A DNA stretch of 64,000 nucleotides from Epiperipatus broadwayi (lineage: Eukaryota > Onychophora > Udeonychophora > Euonychophora > Peripatidae), in assembly GCA_028023455.1 (NCBI GenBank), contig JAQFVV010006294.1, forward strand, positions 3,005,001 through 3,069,000. Reading direction: 5' to 3'. The notes under the pieces were generated by a model. It worked only from the letters and a program-made list of their open reading frames with translations, was not told the origin of the DNA and searched no databases. Below, one piece after another: positions 45,992-56,759 of the stretch (within the stretch, counting starts at the first letter, position 1; the number at the start of each line of letters is the position of its first letter). Made by a program: the position numbers and the translations under genes.

Positions 45992-46858
45992 CACCTGGGT
46001 CTCTTTTTACGCAGACTTATTTAACACGATTTTGAAGTTACGTGATTCGTGTTTCACAGGAAGTCGATTTCTGATAATGCGCTATTACTTTAAATGATAA
46101 ATTTTGCGCACTTACGTTATATTGAAAGTAATCGCACATTATTGGAATTCGACTTTCATCTTAGTAATTTCAATATTTTCAGTGCTTTATAGTAGTAAGA
46201 TTTTATGCAATAATGAAATTAAAATCATGATTTCCACATTTTATGTATACACATATTAAATTTTACAAGATTATAATGTAAATTTGTTCAAACATTGTGC
46301 GTGTTAATTTTGCATTTTAAATTACATTCTGTTTTTGCTTTTTAAAAAAGAACATAATCAATTATTATTTTCTTATTAATGACACTAATCATTAATGTGC
46401 TCTTAAATTCCAATGAGAGCTAAATGGTTGTATGTCTGGACATTGCGAGCTTCGTAAACAATTAATAAAATCATCGTCTCAAAGATTAATTACTAATTAC
46501 GTTGTCACCAGAAAATCATAATAATTAAAACGTGTATAAAAATGTAAATTACTGTACTGTAAATTATGCATAAAAATATATTATTTTGAATAAAATTAAA
46601 TATTATAGTTAAAAAAAGTTTGTCTTGTATCAATTTTTTTCAAATTTGAAATTTTTTATTAGTCATATTTTATTTCCTTATTTTTTTTTTGCGCAAATTT
46701 TAAAGTAATTTTACGTTGGTGCTTTGCTTTTATGCGAATTTTGAAAAATCACAGACCGCATCCCCCCTTTTCAATGTAAGTTACGTCTATTTTTGCGCGA
46801 TTTCGTTTGCGCATGTTTTCTGAGGAACCTATCTATTGCGTAAAACAAGACCCAGGTG
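45992..46858. mobile_element. Non-autonomous DNA transposon, 867 bp, TA target site
   Basis: The terminal inverted repeats are cacctgggtctctttttacg at the left and, read inward from the right end, cacctgggtcttgttttacg, differing at two or three of the first 22 positions. Both ends are flanked by TA (45,990-45,991 and 46,859-46,860), as in Tc1/mariner-type insertions. The interior has no ORF and carries CpG-bearing motifs (gcgcgatttcgtttgcgcat near 46,795) unusual for the surrounding DNA. Confidence 0.85.
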
Positions 46859-46869
46859 TATATTAGAAT

Positions 46870-48835
46870 GCATTAAGCAGTGGGATTATTTTCATATATA
46901 TATATATATGAATATTATTATATGCATAATAGTTTTTTATTTAAAGAAATTTGGGATATTTCAGTTTTTAGTTTTTATTAAAAATGTGTATACATGAAAA
47001 TATTAGCTTGTCAAGAAATAAGTATAATTTGTATATATAAAGTATGAATTAGTGAGATGTATGTGTGAGACAAATGCTTATTTGCTTATTGAAATTTTCT
47101 AATCCAGAGAAATAATTAAATATTTCAATTTAAACAGTCCTTTGTTTATTTATATTTAAAATTAGTTAAAAGAAGTATATGCATGCATTTGTATGAGTAA
47201 TATTTAACAATTAGTTCAGGTAATAATATAATATGGATGTACTTATTTTAATACATGTAATTTTATTTCCCCATAGAAAAACTTTATGTAAAGGATTCAT
47301 CATAGTGACTATCAATATATTTTACCTGCTACTTCAAAAAAATAATAATAATAACAATAATTATTCACTATTGTGATCTTTCAACTTTGCAATAGGAATT
47401 GACTATCAATCTTGGAACTGCACAAATTTGAATCTTTCTAATTTTTAAAAACTTTTAGGTCAGACAATATAGTGTCACAAAAACATATAAAGAATACCAT
47501 TCTCATATCACATATGTTAATGCAAAAAATTGAATTGTGAAAGAAGTCAGATTAAAATTAAGAATATATGGCAGAAAACAAAAACAGTAATAAGGTATTA
47601 AAATAAGATTAACATTAAAGCTCAAAATATTTTACAAAAATTGGAAGTGATTTATAAAATAAAGGCAAGAACATGAAGTATAGACAAAAAAGAACAGACT
47701 AAAAAATAAAGATCAGATTAAAAGTTGTAGTGTGTGAAGATGTGGGACAATATATATAAATGAATATTAGCTAACACCGGTGAATTAAGAGTAACTTTGG
47801 ACAAAAAGTAGCTGTAATATATTTCAGCATTTTAATATCCATGAGAAAAATATATATAGCTGTGAACATGTAATAGAACAAGGCACTAATTATTCATAAA
47901 TTTTTTTAAATGCTGAAAAAGAATTGCAAGCTTGGCCAACAACAAAAATATAATATAAATAACCTTATACCTTTTAGAATGCCTGTAGAAATAAATTTGA
48001 AATGTTGTTCATAGAGAAAAGTAAAAAAAGATATTAAATAAAAGTTGAGATTTGATAAACTGATCAAAAAAAAAAAATGGATGTCAAAAAAAATAATTTA
48101 CTTTCAAATAGGCAAAATTTAAATTGATTAAGATTTTTATTATTATAAAAGATTGCTATATAAAATTACAAAAAGCAACAAAAAATTATAAGACAAAATT
48201 AAAAAGAAATAAACATTAAAAAAAAAAAAGAAGAAAGAAACAAACTTAGAAAAACGCAAAAACTGACTTTCAAAATATTATAGTCTTGAGATAATTGCCA
48301 AAAAAATAAGGGTACAATGAATGATGGCATTACATCAAGTGTTTTATAAAACTGAAAAAGAGTTTTATATTAAAAAAAATTCTGAACAAACTATGTAATT
48401 AGTCTGTAAAATCATCAATGGCTAAACAATCAGGAAAAAAAAAATATTTTGCATAGCTACATCAAAAAAGAGCCTTTACAGAGGAACAAATGCAAGTTAC
48501 ATTATACTAAAGAGTCATTTGACATAGATTAAAGTCTTATACTGAAAGAAAACTTCTAAGAATGAAAAGTGGCTTCAAAAAAAAAGATTGAAACAAAAAT
48601 ATTATTGTTGGACTGTGCAGGATAAACTAAAATTGCTAGGAAACACAATAGATGATATATGTACTAATTTTCATGACAAAATCTTTGCACATTTGACCAA
48701 ATAAAATTTATGAAATGTTTTTAGAAAAAAGGGTGTATCAAATCATTTGAATGATCTCATGAGGAATCACTGTAAGGTACAAGTTATTGTAAAAAGATTT
48801 AGCTATAAAATAACAACAACAACAAAAAAAATTAA
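46870..48835. other. AT-rich DNA, purine-biased from about 47,460
   Basis: From about 47,460 to 48,800 the plus strand is clearly A-rich and T-poor, with frequent Lys-like codons. This pattern can mark a decayed retroelement or transposase ORF, but no motif could be pinned down in any frame. No intact gene is present. Confidence 0.4.
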
Positions 48836-48842
48836 ACAGTAG

Positions 48843-50050
48843 CAAACTCTCCACACAGTAATGTTAGCCAGTGCAAGCTATAGTAGTCAATGGATGCTAC
48901 GTTTGTGCATAAAATCTCTATCTAGTGCCTACTTATCTTATATGCCCAGACTAGTTTCTAACATGTTGCTTTGATCATTGAAAGGGAGCCACCTTTTACC
49001 CATTTAGTTAACTATAAAGTTGTGAGCCTAGGATGAAAACACAATAATGTTTTCAATCCAAAATAATTCATTTGTTTAGTCATATAGATGTAAATCCATT
49101 CCAATATATAAACAATTTGGTATCTTTGGTTTTTAAAAATCACAGCCATCTTCAACTTATAGATAGGTTTGGCATAAATCCAATATGATCATTATTTCCT
49201 ATGCTTGCAGAAGCTGTTAAACCAGTGTTAAACTCTCCATACAATAGTGGCACCTAGTACAAGCCATAGTAGTTAATGGATGCTAGATGGTTTGTGCACA
49301 AAATCCCTACCTAGTGCCTATTCATCCAAATCCCCAGACTAATGCCTTGGATCTAAGAGCACTGCATCTAGATCTTAAGATCTAATGCAATCCTACACCA
49401 GCTACCGTTTACCCATTTAGTTATGCACAAACCCTCTAGCATCCATTGACTTCTATGGCTTGCACTGGATAACACTATTGAATGGATAATTTATTACTGT
49501 TTTAGTAGTTTGTGTAAGAATAGGAAATGATCATGTAATGTTTTAGTGGTTTTATACCAATATTGCCCATAAGATGATGATGGCTGCAATATTTTAAAAA
49601 ACCAAAGACATCAAAATGTATAGATACTGAACTGGATTCAGATCTATATCAAGTCAATTAGTTTGCAATGAAATCATTATTGCATTCTTATCTTGGGCTT
49701 ATAACTTTACAGTTAACTGAATAGACAAATGGTAACTGTTAGAGGGATAACATTGGATTTTAAGATCTACGTATAGTACACAGAACAAAACTCTCCATAC
49801 AGTATTGCTCTGTTTATCAACAATTAATGTGCTAGTATAGGAAATGTGATCATGTGATGCTTAATGATCTACATATAGTATTATGAGATCTAAGACTCCT
49901 CACTGATGAAAGCCACAAGCTAGAAACTATTCTGGGATATTGGATGAGTAGGTTCTAGATAGAAATTTTATGCACAAACCTTCTAGCATCCATTGACTAC
50001 TACGGCTTGCACTGGATGGCACTACTGTATGAAGAGTTTACTATTTTAAC
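48843..50050. repeat. Cluster of four arms of one inverted-repeat family
   Basis: A segment starting aaactctccaYacagtaRtg with tagtcaatggatgctag and gtttgtgcataaaat occurs in plus orientation at 48,843-48,960 and 49,229-49,330. It occurs in minus orientation at about 49,420-49,490 and 49,955-50,045, with a further start at 49,787. Inner segments (for example the atgatcattatttccta region at 49,185 and its inverse near 49,525) pair as well. This fits nested foldback elements or two palindromic MITEs, one inserted in or beside the other. Confidence 0.75.
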
Positions 50051-50054
50051 AGCT

Positions 50055-51585
50055 TGGGTAAAGATAGAAAATAGTGATCATGTGATGTTTGTGGTTAAAA
50101 AGCTTATTACTGTATTTTTATATTCTATTTATTTATTTAATGTTATTCTACATACATAATAAAAGATATTGGCTAAAGACAAATATAGATGGAGAATTGA
50201 TGATAAAGCATCAATATTAAAAATATGCTAAGACATCATATTAAAGTTAAAAAAAACAGCATTTATTAAAAAAATGAAAATATAAAATTATGACTAAATA
50301 TAAAGAAGACATAGATTATGATAATTAAAATTGATGAAAATATATAAGTTGTTGACAACTTTTGTAATGAACAATAACCAAGGATCCAAAAATCAAGACA
50401 TTCACTACAGGCTGATTACTATAAAACTCCTGAAAATGATATTTAGATGTGGTGACATGATTATTAAAATTAAAATCAGAATTGTTTAAGCAGTAGTATT
50501 TCTTATGAAACTTGATCATGGAAGAAGAATTTGAAAAAGTACTGTTAGCTTTTTTTTTTTTTAAAAAAAAAATGTAACTTTGAACTGTGACATTGGCTAC
50601 AACTTTTAATAATACCATAAGATAGCATGGTAAATGAACAAATTTAATCATTCATATGAAATACAAATGGCAGGTGTGAAATTATCTTATTATGTATTAT
50701 TAAGCATATCTAATTTATTTGAAACCATTGATGAGTATGAATAGTCAAACATTGTACCCACTGGAGAGGGGTGTGTGTGCCAATCACTCAATTAATAGCA
50801 GTCAATGTTGACTTCATAATATTTAATAATAACAAAAATAATTAATTAAAAAAAGGAATATAATTTATTTATTCATTTACATATATATATATTTATTTAC
50901 TAATTTATGCATAAATAAATAAATATATTAAATTATTGGATATTTAAAATTATTTAGAAATGCTTTTTTTTTTTTCAGAATCTATTCACTTTCTATGCAT
51001 TTTAAGTAAAGAAATATTTGAAAATTGCAAACATTAAATAAAATAAACCACTTATTTATTCATTTACAGGTATTTGTTTGTTTATAAAAATGTGAATACT
51101 AACTAAGTTCTCCACCTGAAGGCAAGTAGATGTGATTAGTGCATCAAATGCTTTAATATACAAATTTAATAAATAAGGTTATATATTTTAATGCATGCAC
51201 TGTAGTAGAATGGTCTCAACTTACACAACTTTGAAATAAATACAGTTTATTCAAATATAAATTTTAATAAGCTGGAACTATTCAAAAATTGTGTATGTTA
51301 AGATATAAATCATGTAAGATGATTTGCTAATTCTATCCTAACAAATTTTTATAAAAATCCACCTTGATATATAAATTAGTGGCTAATGTTTTATCATTAA
51401 TAAAAAATATAAATTAAAATTGTGCAGATATTTTGTAATTTGCATTAGAGAAAAAATCTCTTGTCAAAGAAGTTGATTGAAAACTAGTCAATTTCCTTGT
51501 CAAAGAACTCTTTTATCCAACGCAAATAACAAAATAACTTGTACATTAATAATTTTGATTTGTTATTCATTAAACTAGAGATTAT
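50055..51585. other. AT-rich non-coding DNA
   Basis: Contains an (AT)n tract, poly-T and poly-A runs. A 108-codon minus frame (50,325-50,651) has poly-Lys from a poly-A/T junction and no recognisable domain. Nothing is supported. Confidence 0.45.
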
Positions 51586-51590
51586 ACAAT

Positions 51591-51798
51591 AATACAGAGA
51601 GCGTACCAATAGCTCAAACAAGCTCTTAATTGATAAGTGCAGTATGAGAGAACATTTAAAATCTCTATCCAGAACCTTCCCATTTCCAGACCACCTGGTT
51701 TCGAGCTTATGGCTCATGTCAATGGAGAGCTAGAATATTCGAACACTAGATCTAAAATATCAACTCAAAACCCAGCACTTATTTCATACGTAATATTT
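51591..51798. repeat. Inverted partial copy of the MITE at 51,944-52,272
   Basis: This is the reverse complement of 52,007-52,206, with about 92% identity by eye (shared accttcccatttccaga, tttcgagcttat, aaaatatcaactcaaaaccc). It lacks the terminal inverted repeats seen in the other copy. Confidence 0.85.
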
Positions 51799-51943
51799 AA
51801 GTAGAAACTCTGAAATTTTCGGACATGAAAATGTCTTTAAATCCAGCTATCTAACTTAAATAGCTATATGGGACTGAAATAAATTCAGATCTACCATATT
51901 ATAGTAGCCTCAGCATAGCCAAAGCCTTAAAGGTAAAATTATG

Positions 51944-52272
51944 ATAATCAAAAAAGCAAGTCATATATAACGTGACCTTACTTTTATAAGCTTGTATTTA
52001 AATATTACATATGAAATAAGGGCTGGGTTTTGAGTTGATATTTTAGATCTAGTGCCCGAATATTCTAGCTCTCCACTGACATGAGCTATAAGCTCGAAAC
52101 CAGTTCGTCTGGAAATGGGAAGGTTCTGGATAGAGATTTTAAATGTTTTCTCACACCACACTTATCAATTAAGAGCTTATTTGAGCTATTGGTACGCTCT
52201 GTATTACATTTTTGTAAACACAAGCTTATAAAAGTAATGTCACATTATATATGACTTGCTTTTTTGATTATT
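51944..52272. mobile_element. MITE with ~52-bp terminal inverted repeats
   Basis: The left end (51,944-51,995: ataatcaaaaaagcaagtca and onward to ataagcttgt) and right end (about 52,220-52,272) are reverse complements with two or three mismatches. The 329-bp element has no coding capacity. Its interior is also present, inverted and without the TIRs, at 51,591-51,798. The target duplication is not certain because the flanks are AT-rich. Confidence 0.8.
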
Positions 52273-52554
52273 ATATAATAATGAATATTTCTATAGTATA
52301 ATATTATTAATTTGTACAGTTTTAATTTTTATTTTTTGTTAATGATGCAATATGTATATCGTTTATTCAATAATTTATACATATTATTGTTGTAAAATAA
52401 CGCCAAAGTGGACTTATATATAATTTATCAGGATAGATAGAATTAGTAAACTATCTTGCATATTAGGGTTTTCTTGTGTTGAGTCCATTGTGATTATTAT
52501 CCAACTGACAATGAAGCATAATATTACTGAAAATAGTAGGTAACCCTACCATTT

Positions 52555-53460
52555 GATGGTGCTGTTTTTCGCCCAATGCACATCAACATACAGATTCACG
52601 GTCCGTCTGTTTGTTTACATAATATTACGGTATTTTTTTTTTTTGATCCATCTGTTTGGTTTACATGATATTACGGTAAACCAAAGGTTTTTTTTTTTCC
52701 ATTTTTTAAAAAACAAACACGTTGTTTTTAGTTGCTGTAGGGGTGTTGGTTTGCTTTTAAATTATCGACTAATGGTCTGTCAGTTTCTTTACATAATATT
52801 ACGGTAAACCAAAGTTTTTTTTTCACCTGGTTTTTTTTTTTTGTTCATTTTTAAAGAAACAAACACTTTGTTTTTAGATGGTGTAGGATGCTGGTTTGCT
52901 TTTAAATTATCGACTAATTGTCCCTTTTTTTTTCACCCATTTTTTTTTTTTTTGGATTGTTTTTTAAGAAACAAACACTTTGTTTTTAGATGGTGTAGGG
53001 GTGTTGGTTTGCTTTTAAATTATCGACTAACGATCCGTCTGATGTTTTATTTGAAAGACTTGAACAATTCGATACTTTGGAATAAACCAACATTTGCTTT
53101 TTAGAGGGTGGAGAGTAGAGGAGGGGAGGGGTTGTTTTGATTTTGAATTGTCTTTTTTTTTAAAATTGATTATAAGGCTTTTTTTCAAATATTTATTTAC
53201 GCTACAGAAATCTTTATATGATAGTGAAAAGTTCTTCCTTAATTTTTTGGCCTTTTTAAAAAAGACATAAACAGTTTGTTTTTAAAGAACACTTTTTTAA
53301 GGGGGGAGGGGGAGGTTTGTTTTGAATTTTAATTATCAACTTCTTTTTTGTTTTCTTTTTGAACATTTATGTTACCGCACAGTTGTTTATTATTATTTTT
53401 TTTTTTTTTGGCCTTTTGAAGAAACTCTTAAACACTTATTTTTTTGGAATAAAATATTAC
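52555..53460. repeat. Tandem array, period about 110-150 bp
   Basis: Units contain gaaacaaacactttgttttt, agRtggtgtaggRgtgttgg, and gcttttaaattatcgactaa followed by ttacataatattacggtaaa in the first copies. Good units start near 52,700, 52,845 and 52,965. A partial unit at 52,600 and decayed copies to about 53,460 extend it. Poly-T runs inside each unit vary in length. No coding role. Confidence 0.85.
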
Positions 53461-53526
53461 CTACCTACTCTTTAGAATCATGTGAAGAACAAAAACAACA
53501 CCAACAACAGTTTCCCATGAAATAAT

Positions 53527-53778
53527 TTATTGAATCAAAAATAAATGAAACTTTGGAAAGTTGTGACCGAAACAAGTAAAAAAACACCATTTTTGGGGGC
53601 ATAAAAAAAATACAGCAGCCAAAAGTAACATGCAAATAAAATAACAGGGAACCAAAACAAACAAAAAAACAATCACTTCGACATGCTCATCTCGCCTAGT
53701 ATGGCCCGGAAGAGGCCCTATCCCTCTGGCTGGCAATTCACTTAGCTTCAAACAATTTCGACAACTTGCAGACGACAT
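53527..53778 (-). CDS. Candidate unassigned coding exon
   Basis: A minus-strand frame starts with an ATG at 53,778 in a good context (gtaaaATGTCG) and runs through a GC-richer, CpG-containing stretch (about 53,690-53,850), unlike its surroundings. The first ~30 residues (MSSASCRNCLKLSELPARG...) have normal composition and a CxxC pair; after about residue 38 the frame becomes Phe/Leu/Val-rich and looks like intron or 3' flank. It could be a first exon of a host gene lying to the left or a fragment of an unrecognised element. No clear GT donor could be fixed. Not recognised. Confidence 0.25.
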   Translation of the reverse strand: MSSASCRNCLKLSELPARGIGPLPGHTRRDEHVEVIVFLFVLVPCYFICMLLLAAVFFLCPQKWCFFTCFGHNFPKFHLFLIQ

Positions 53779-53889
53779 TTTACTGTTCTCACTCGGATTC
53801 ACGCGTAAACATGCATTTGCACGGGAAATCGGCAAAAACTTTGCTGAAAAGAATAACCTTTTGAAGTTGTATGCAGTTCAAAACCATAG

Positions 53890-55255
53890 GGAAGCATGTG
53901 TGATGACATGACATTTCTTAATATGGAATACTAATTCCACTATGCTTTCTAAAAAATTTTTGACAATGAATTTTTGAAGTTTTTCCTTTTTCAAATATGG
54001 CCACCATCAAATCAGTCCATAGCAAGAGTTCAATAGCACTCACTTGAGGAATACTGATGCATTGCAATGGGCATAGTATTTCATTACATAATCATAGAAT
54101 ACATCACCCTCAGTGGCCTGTTATGGCTCAAACAGTACCTATTGTAGTGTCAGCCATAAGTTAGGGCCGCTAAAATGGTATATTGATGTGCATTGTGTGA
54201 AAAACAATACCATCAAGCAGTGGGTTCAATATACATACTATTACCAAATAGCAATAATAATTATACTATATGGCAACCACAGATTAAACTGCAGAAAAAA
54301 AACGATTTTTGTTATTAAAATTTTAAATAAAAATAAGAATTCAAACAAAAGAATTTATGTAAAAATTATTTTATAGATGAAGATATATTTTTATAAAAAG
54401 ATTCTTACAAAGTTAAAAATAAATTTAGTAAAAATTGTTCACTTGCATACCAAATTGTATTTTGCATACAGTAGCAATTGACTCCTGTTTCATGGCTGTA
54501 TTAGCTATAAAAGTTATTGCTTTTAAATTATGTACATGTCTATGCTTTCCAGAAATTATGCTAAATGCATTTTTTTTTTTGTAAATTACTCTGTTTGCAA
54601 CATTCATAGCATTTCTGATAATTGGCTAAACTATTATACACTCAATACTATTATATATATATATTGTAACATTTTCCTCGTTTTGGTAGATCTGGTAGGC
54701 CTTCTTTTATAAAGTAAAAGTTAATCAAACTATGGGTAATAAAATATCTTGTTCGTATTTTTAAAAACATAGCTATATTGCCTGATTAACTGGCCTAACA
54801 ATTATTTCAACTTACGCTAATGGCAGAATCAGCCTTTTATTTCTATTTATAAGGGCGCCAGGATTCATATACGAATCCGCTGAAATCTGTCGCATTGTGT
54901 CTCGAAAATTAAAAAGGAAAATTATTTTTAAAAAAATCTAGATCATAGTTTATTCCAATTAAGATTATTTTCTAAATATTATTCCTGGAGCATAATTAAT
55001 AAATATTGGCAAAGGTAAATTATACTTTCAAATCTTAATAAACTGATATTAATAAATTTAATAATAATCATAAATAACATAAAATGAAGAGTTGATATTA
55101 GAGATAAATATTTTTATTCTAGCAAATTAAAACGGGTTATACTACACTTAGATTTCTTAGTTAAACAAAAGTCTCTTGAATAATAAATTTAATGTCTCTA
55201 TTAGGATTCTAGTATAAGCTTATTGGAAAATGATTTGCAAATGTTTTATTTTGTC
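53890..55255. other. Non-coding DNA without recognised features
   Basis: Moderately AT-rich. Holds short frames only, poly-A/T tracts, an (AT)n tract near 54,653-54,665, and a short imperfect palindrome ggattcatatacgaatcc near 54,861. No gene or bounded transposon was recognised. Confidence 0.4.
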
Positions 55256-55259
55256 ACAA

Positions 55260-55570
55260 TCAGGAATAGTTACTTACCGGTAAGTTTAGCGGGTTCATGA
55301 AGATTGTAGATTATTATGCATAGTTTTTATGAGGTAGAATGAGCTCGTGGCCATTAGTTTTAATGTGTTCTGGGTCCTGGTTTTAAAGGTTAGTCACGAA
55401 AACTTGGGGGGGGGGGTTGGCGGTCTTCATGATGAACGCTATCAAAAGCTTCGATCCACTCCAGCATGAAGAATTATTTCAGTGTAGAGTGGTCTTCGAT
55501 TTCGCGATCCAGGACCAATTAAAAGAAAAACAGACAAGACCAGATGCTAATCAAATTGGTCTCTTCCTTT
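55260..55570 (+). other. GC-richer island with unassigned frame and splice-like palindrome
   Basis: Less AT-rich and CpG-containing. CTTACCGGTAAG at about 55,276-55,287 is a perfect palindrome that reads as a consensus splice donor (GGTAAGT) on both strands. An 11-bp poly-G run sits at 55,406-55,416. Downstream an ATG at 55,429 opens a plus frame (MMNAIKSFDPLQHEELFQC...) whose first ~45 residues have protein-like composition before it turns low-complexity. gggtcctgg (about 55,377) and ccaggacc (about 55,508) are inverted. It could be a promoter/first exon or a repeat; not recognised. Confidence 0.3.
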
Positions 55571-55949
55571 TTATACTCGAGGTCCAGTTTTCAGTCTTCT
55601 GTGCATACTTTTTGCTTTTGTCAAAAAATACATTTTGGAAATACAAACTACTGTTGAGAACATCAAAATTTATTTTGTTTAGATTAGCTATTTTACAGAC
55701 TTGACATCAAATAACTTTATACAAATCTATAAATTTTCCAGTATCACTCAAGCAGAAATGAATAAGAAATCATAAAAACGAAATATTCAATTTTTTAAAA
55801 TTAAAACTATTAATGAAATTATAGTAAAATTTTTATTACAAAAAAAAAAAAAGAACACAATGTAAAAAATACAATATCATATAATTATAATTAAATCACA
55901 ATAAGAAACAATTTTTATACAGGTAGACTATTATTATTCTAAAATACAT

Positions 55950-56750
55950 AAATTTGAAACCAATTTTCTAAGCACTTTTAGAAAAATTAACATAGCATAA
56001 CAAAAATATTTACAAAAATTACAATTCCCATGGTGCATTCATCAATACATATATAAAAAAAACTGGAATTATTAAAAAATCAAGTCAAATATGTTTATCG
56101 ATTGTTATGAAAGACTTGTAATTCATATTGATTCCCAACTATGCATAATATATAAAACCAAAAAATTTACAATTCTATAAAAAAAACATTTTCAAAACAA
56201 ATAACAACAAGAAAAAATATATGCTGGACTAGATGAGAAAACAACATGAGGTCAAAATGTATAACATTTTTATAAAAAAGTTTGATTTATCCACAAGTTG
56301 GGTGAAAAATATGTATTAATTCACAACTATATAATCCAAAATCAAAAAAAATATATGGATCTTCATTAAAAGCTCATTTTCAAATAAAATGGAAACAAAA
56401 AAATATATTATATCTATGCAAGTCATTCTAATTTGATATAGCGAAATATTACCAAATACTATCATATCCTTAATATATTCTTTTTTGAAAAAGTTTAATT
56501 CACAAGATGCATGAATAATATAAATTGATTTGTAACTATGTACAATATCTGAAAGGAAAACATTTACAATTTCTATAATGTAATTGGGTTCTGACTTTTC
56601 CAGGAAACAATGCTCTCAGTCATCATAAAATATTTCTTTTTAGAAAGTTTTTTTTACTCTTCACCCATTTTACAATCAAAGCCAACAAAATTTTGTTCTT
56701 ATAACTGTGGATTCAGTATCATCATATCAGCAAATTTAAGAACATATTAG
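55950..56750. repeat. Degenerate tandem units, inverse of the 20.5-kb family
   Basis: About four diverged units of ~180-225 bp, marked by aaaaatttacaattctata-like and aagtttaattcacaagatgc-like segments at about 56,000, 56,165, 56,340 and 56,560. Reverse complements of units near 20,600 share attgattcYaaactRt and ccaattctat with them, so one old repeat family probably occurs at both places. Confidence 0.45.
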
Positions 56751-56759
56751 TCAGTCTTA

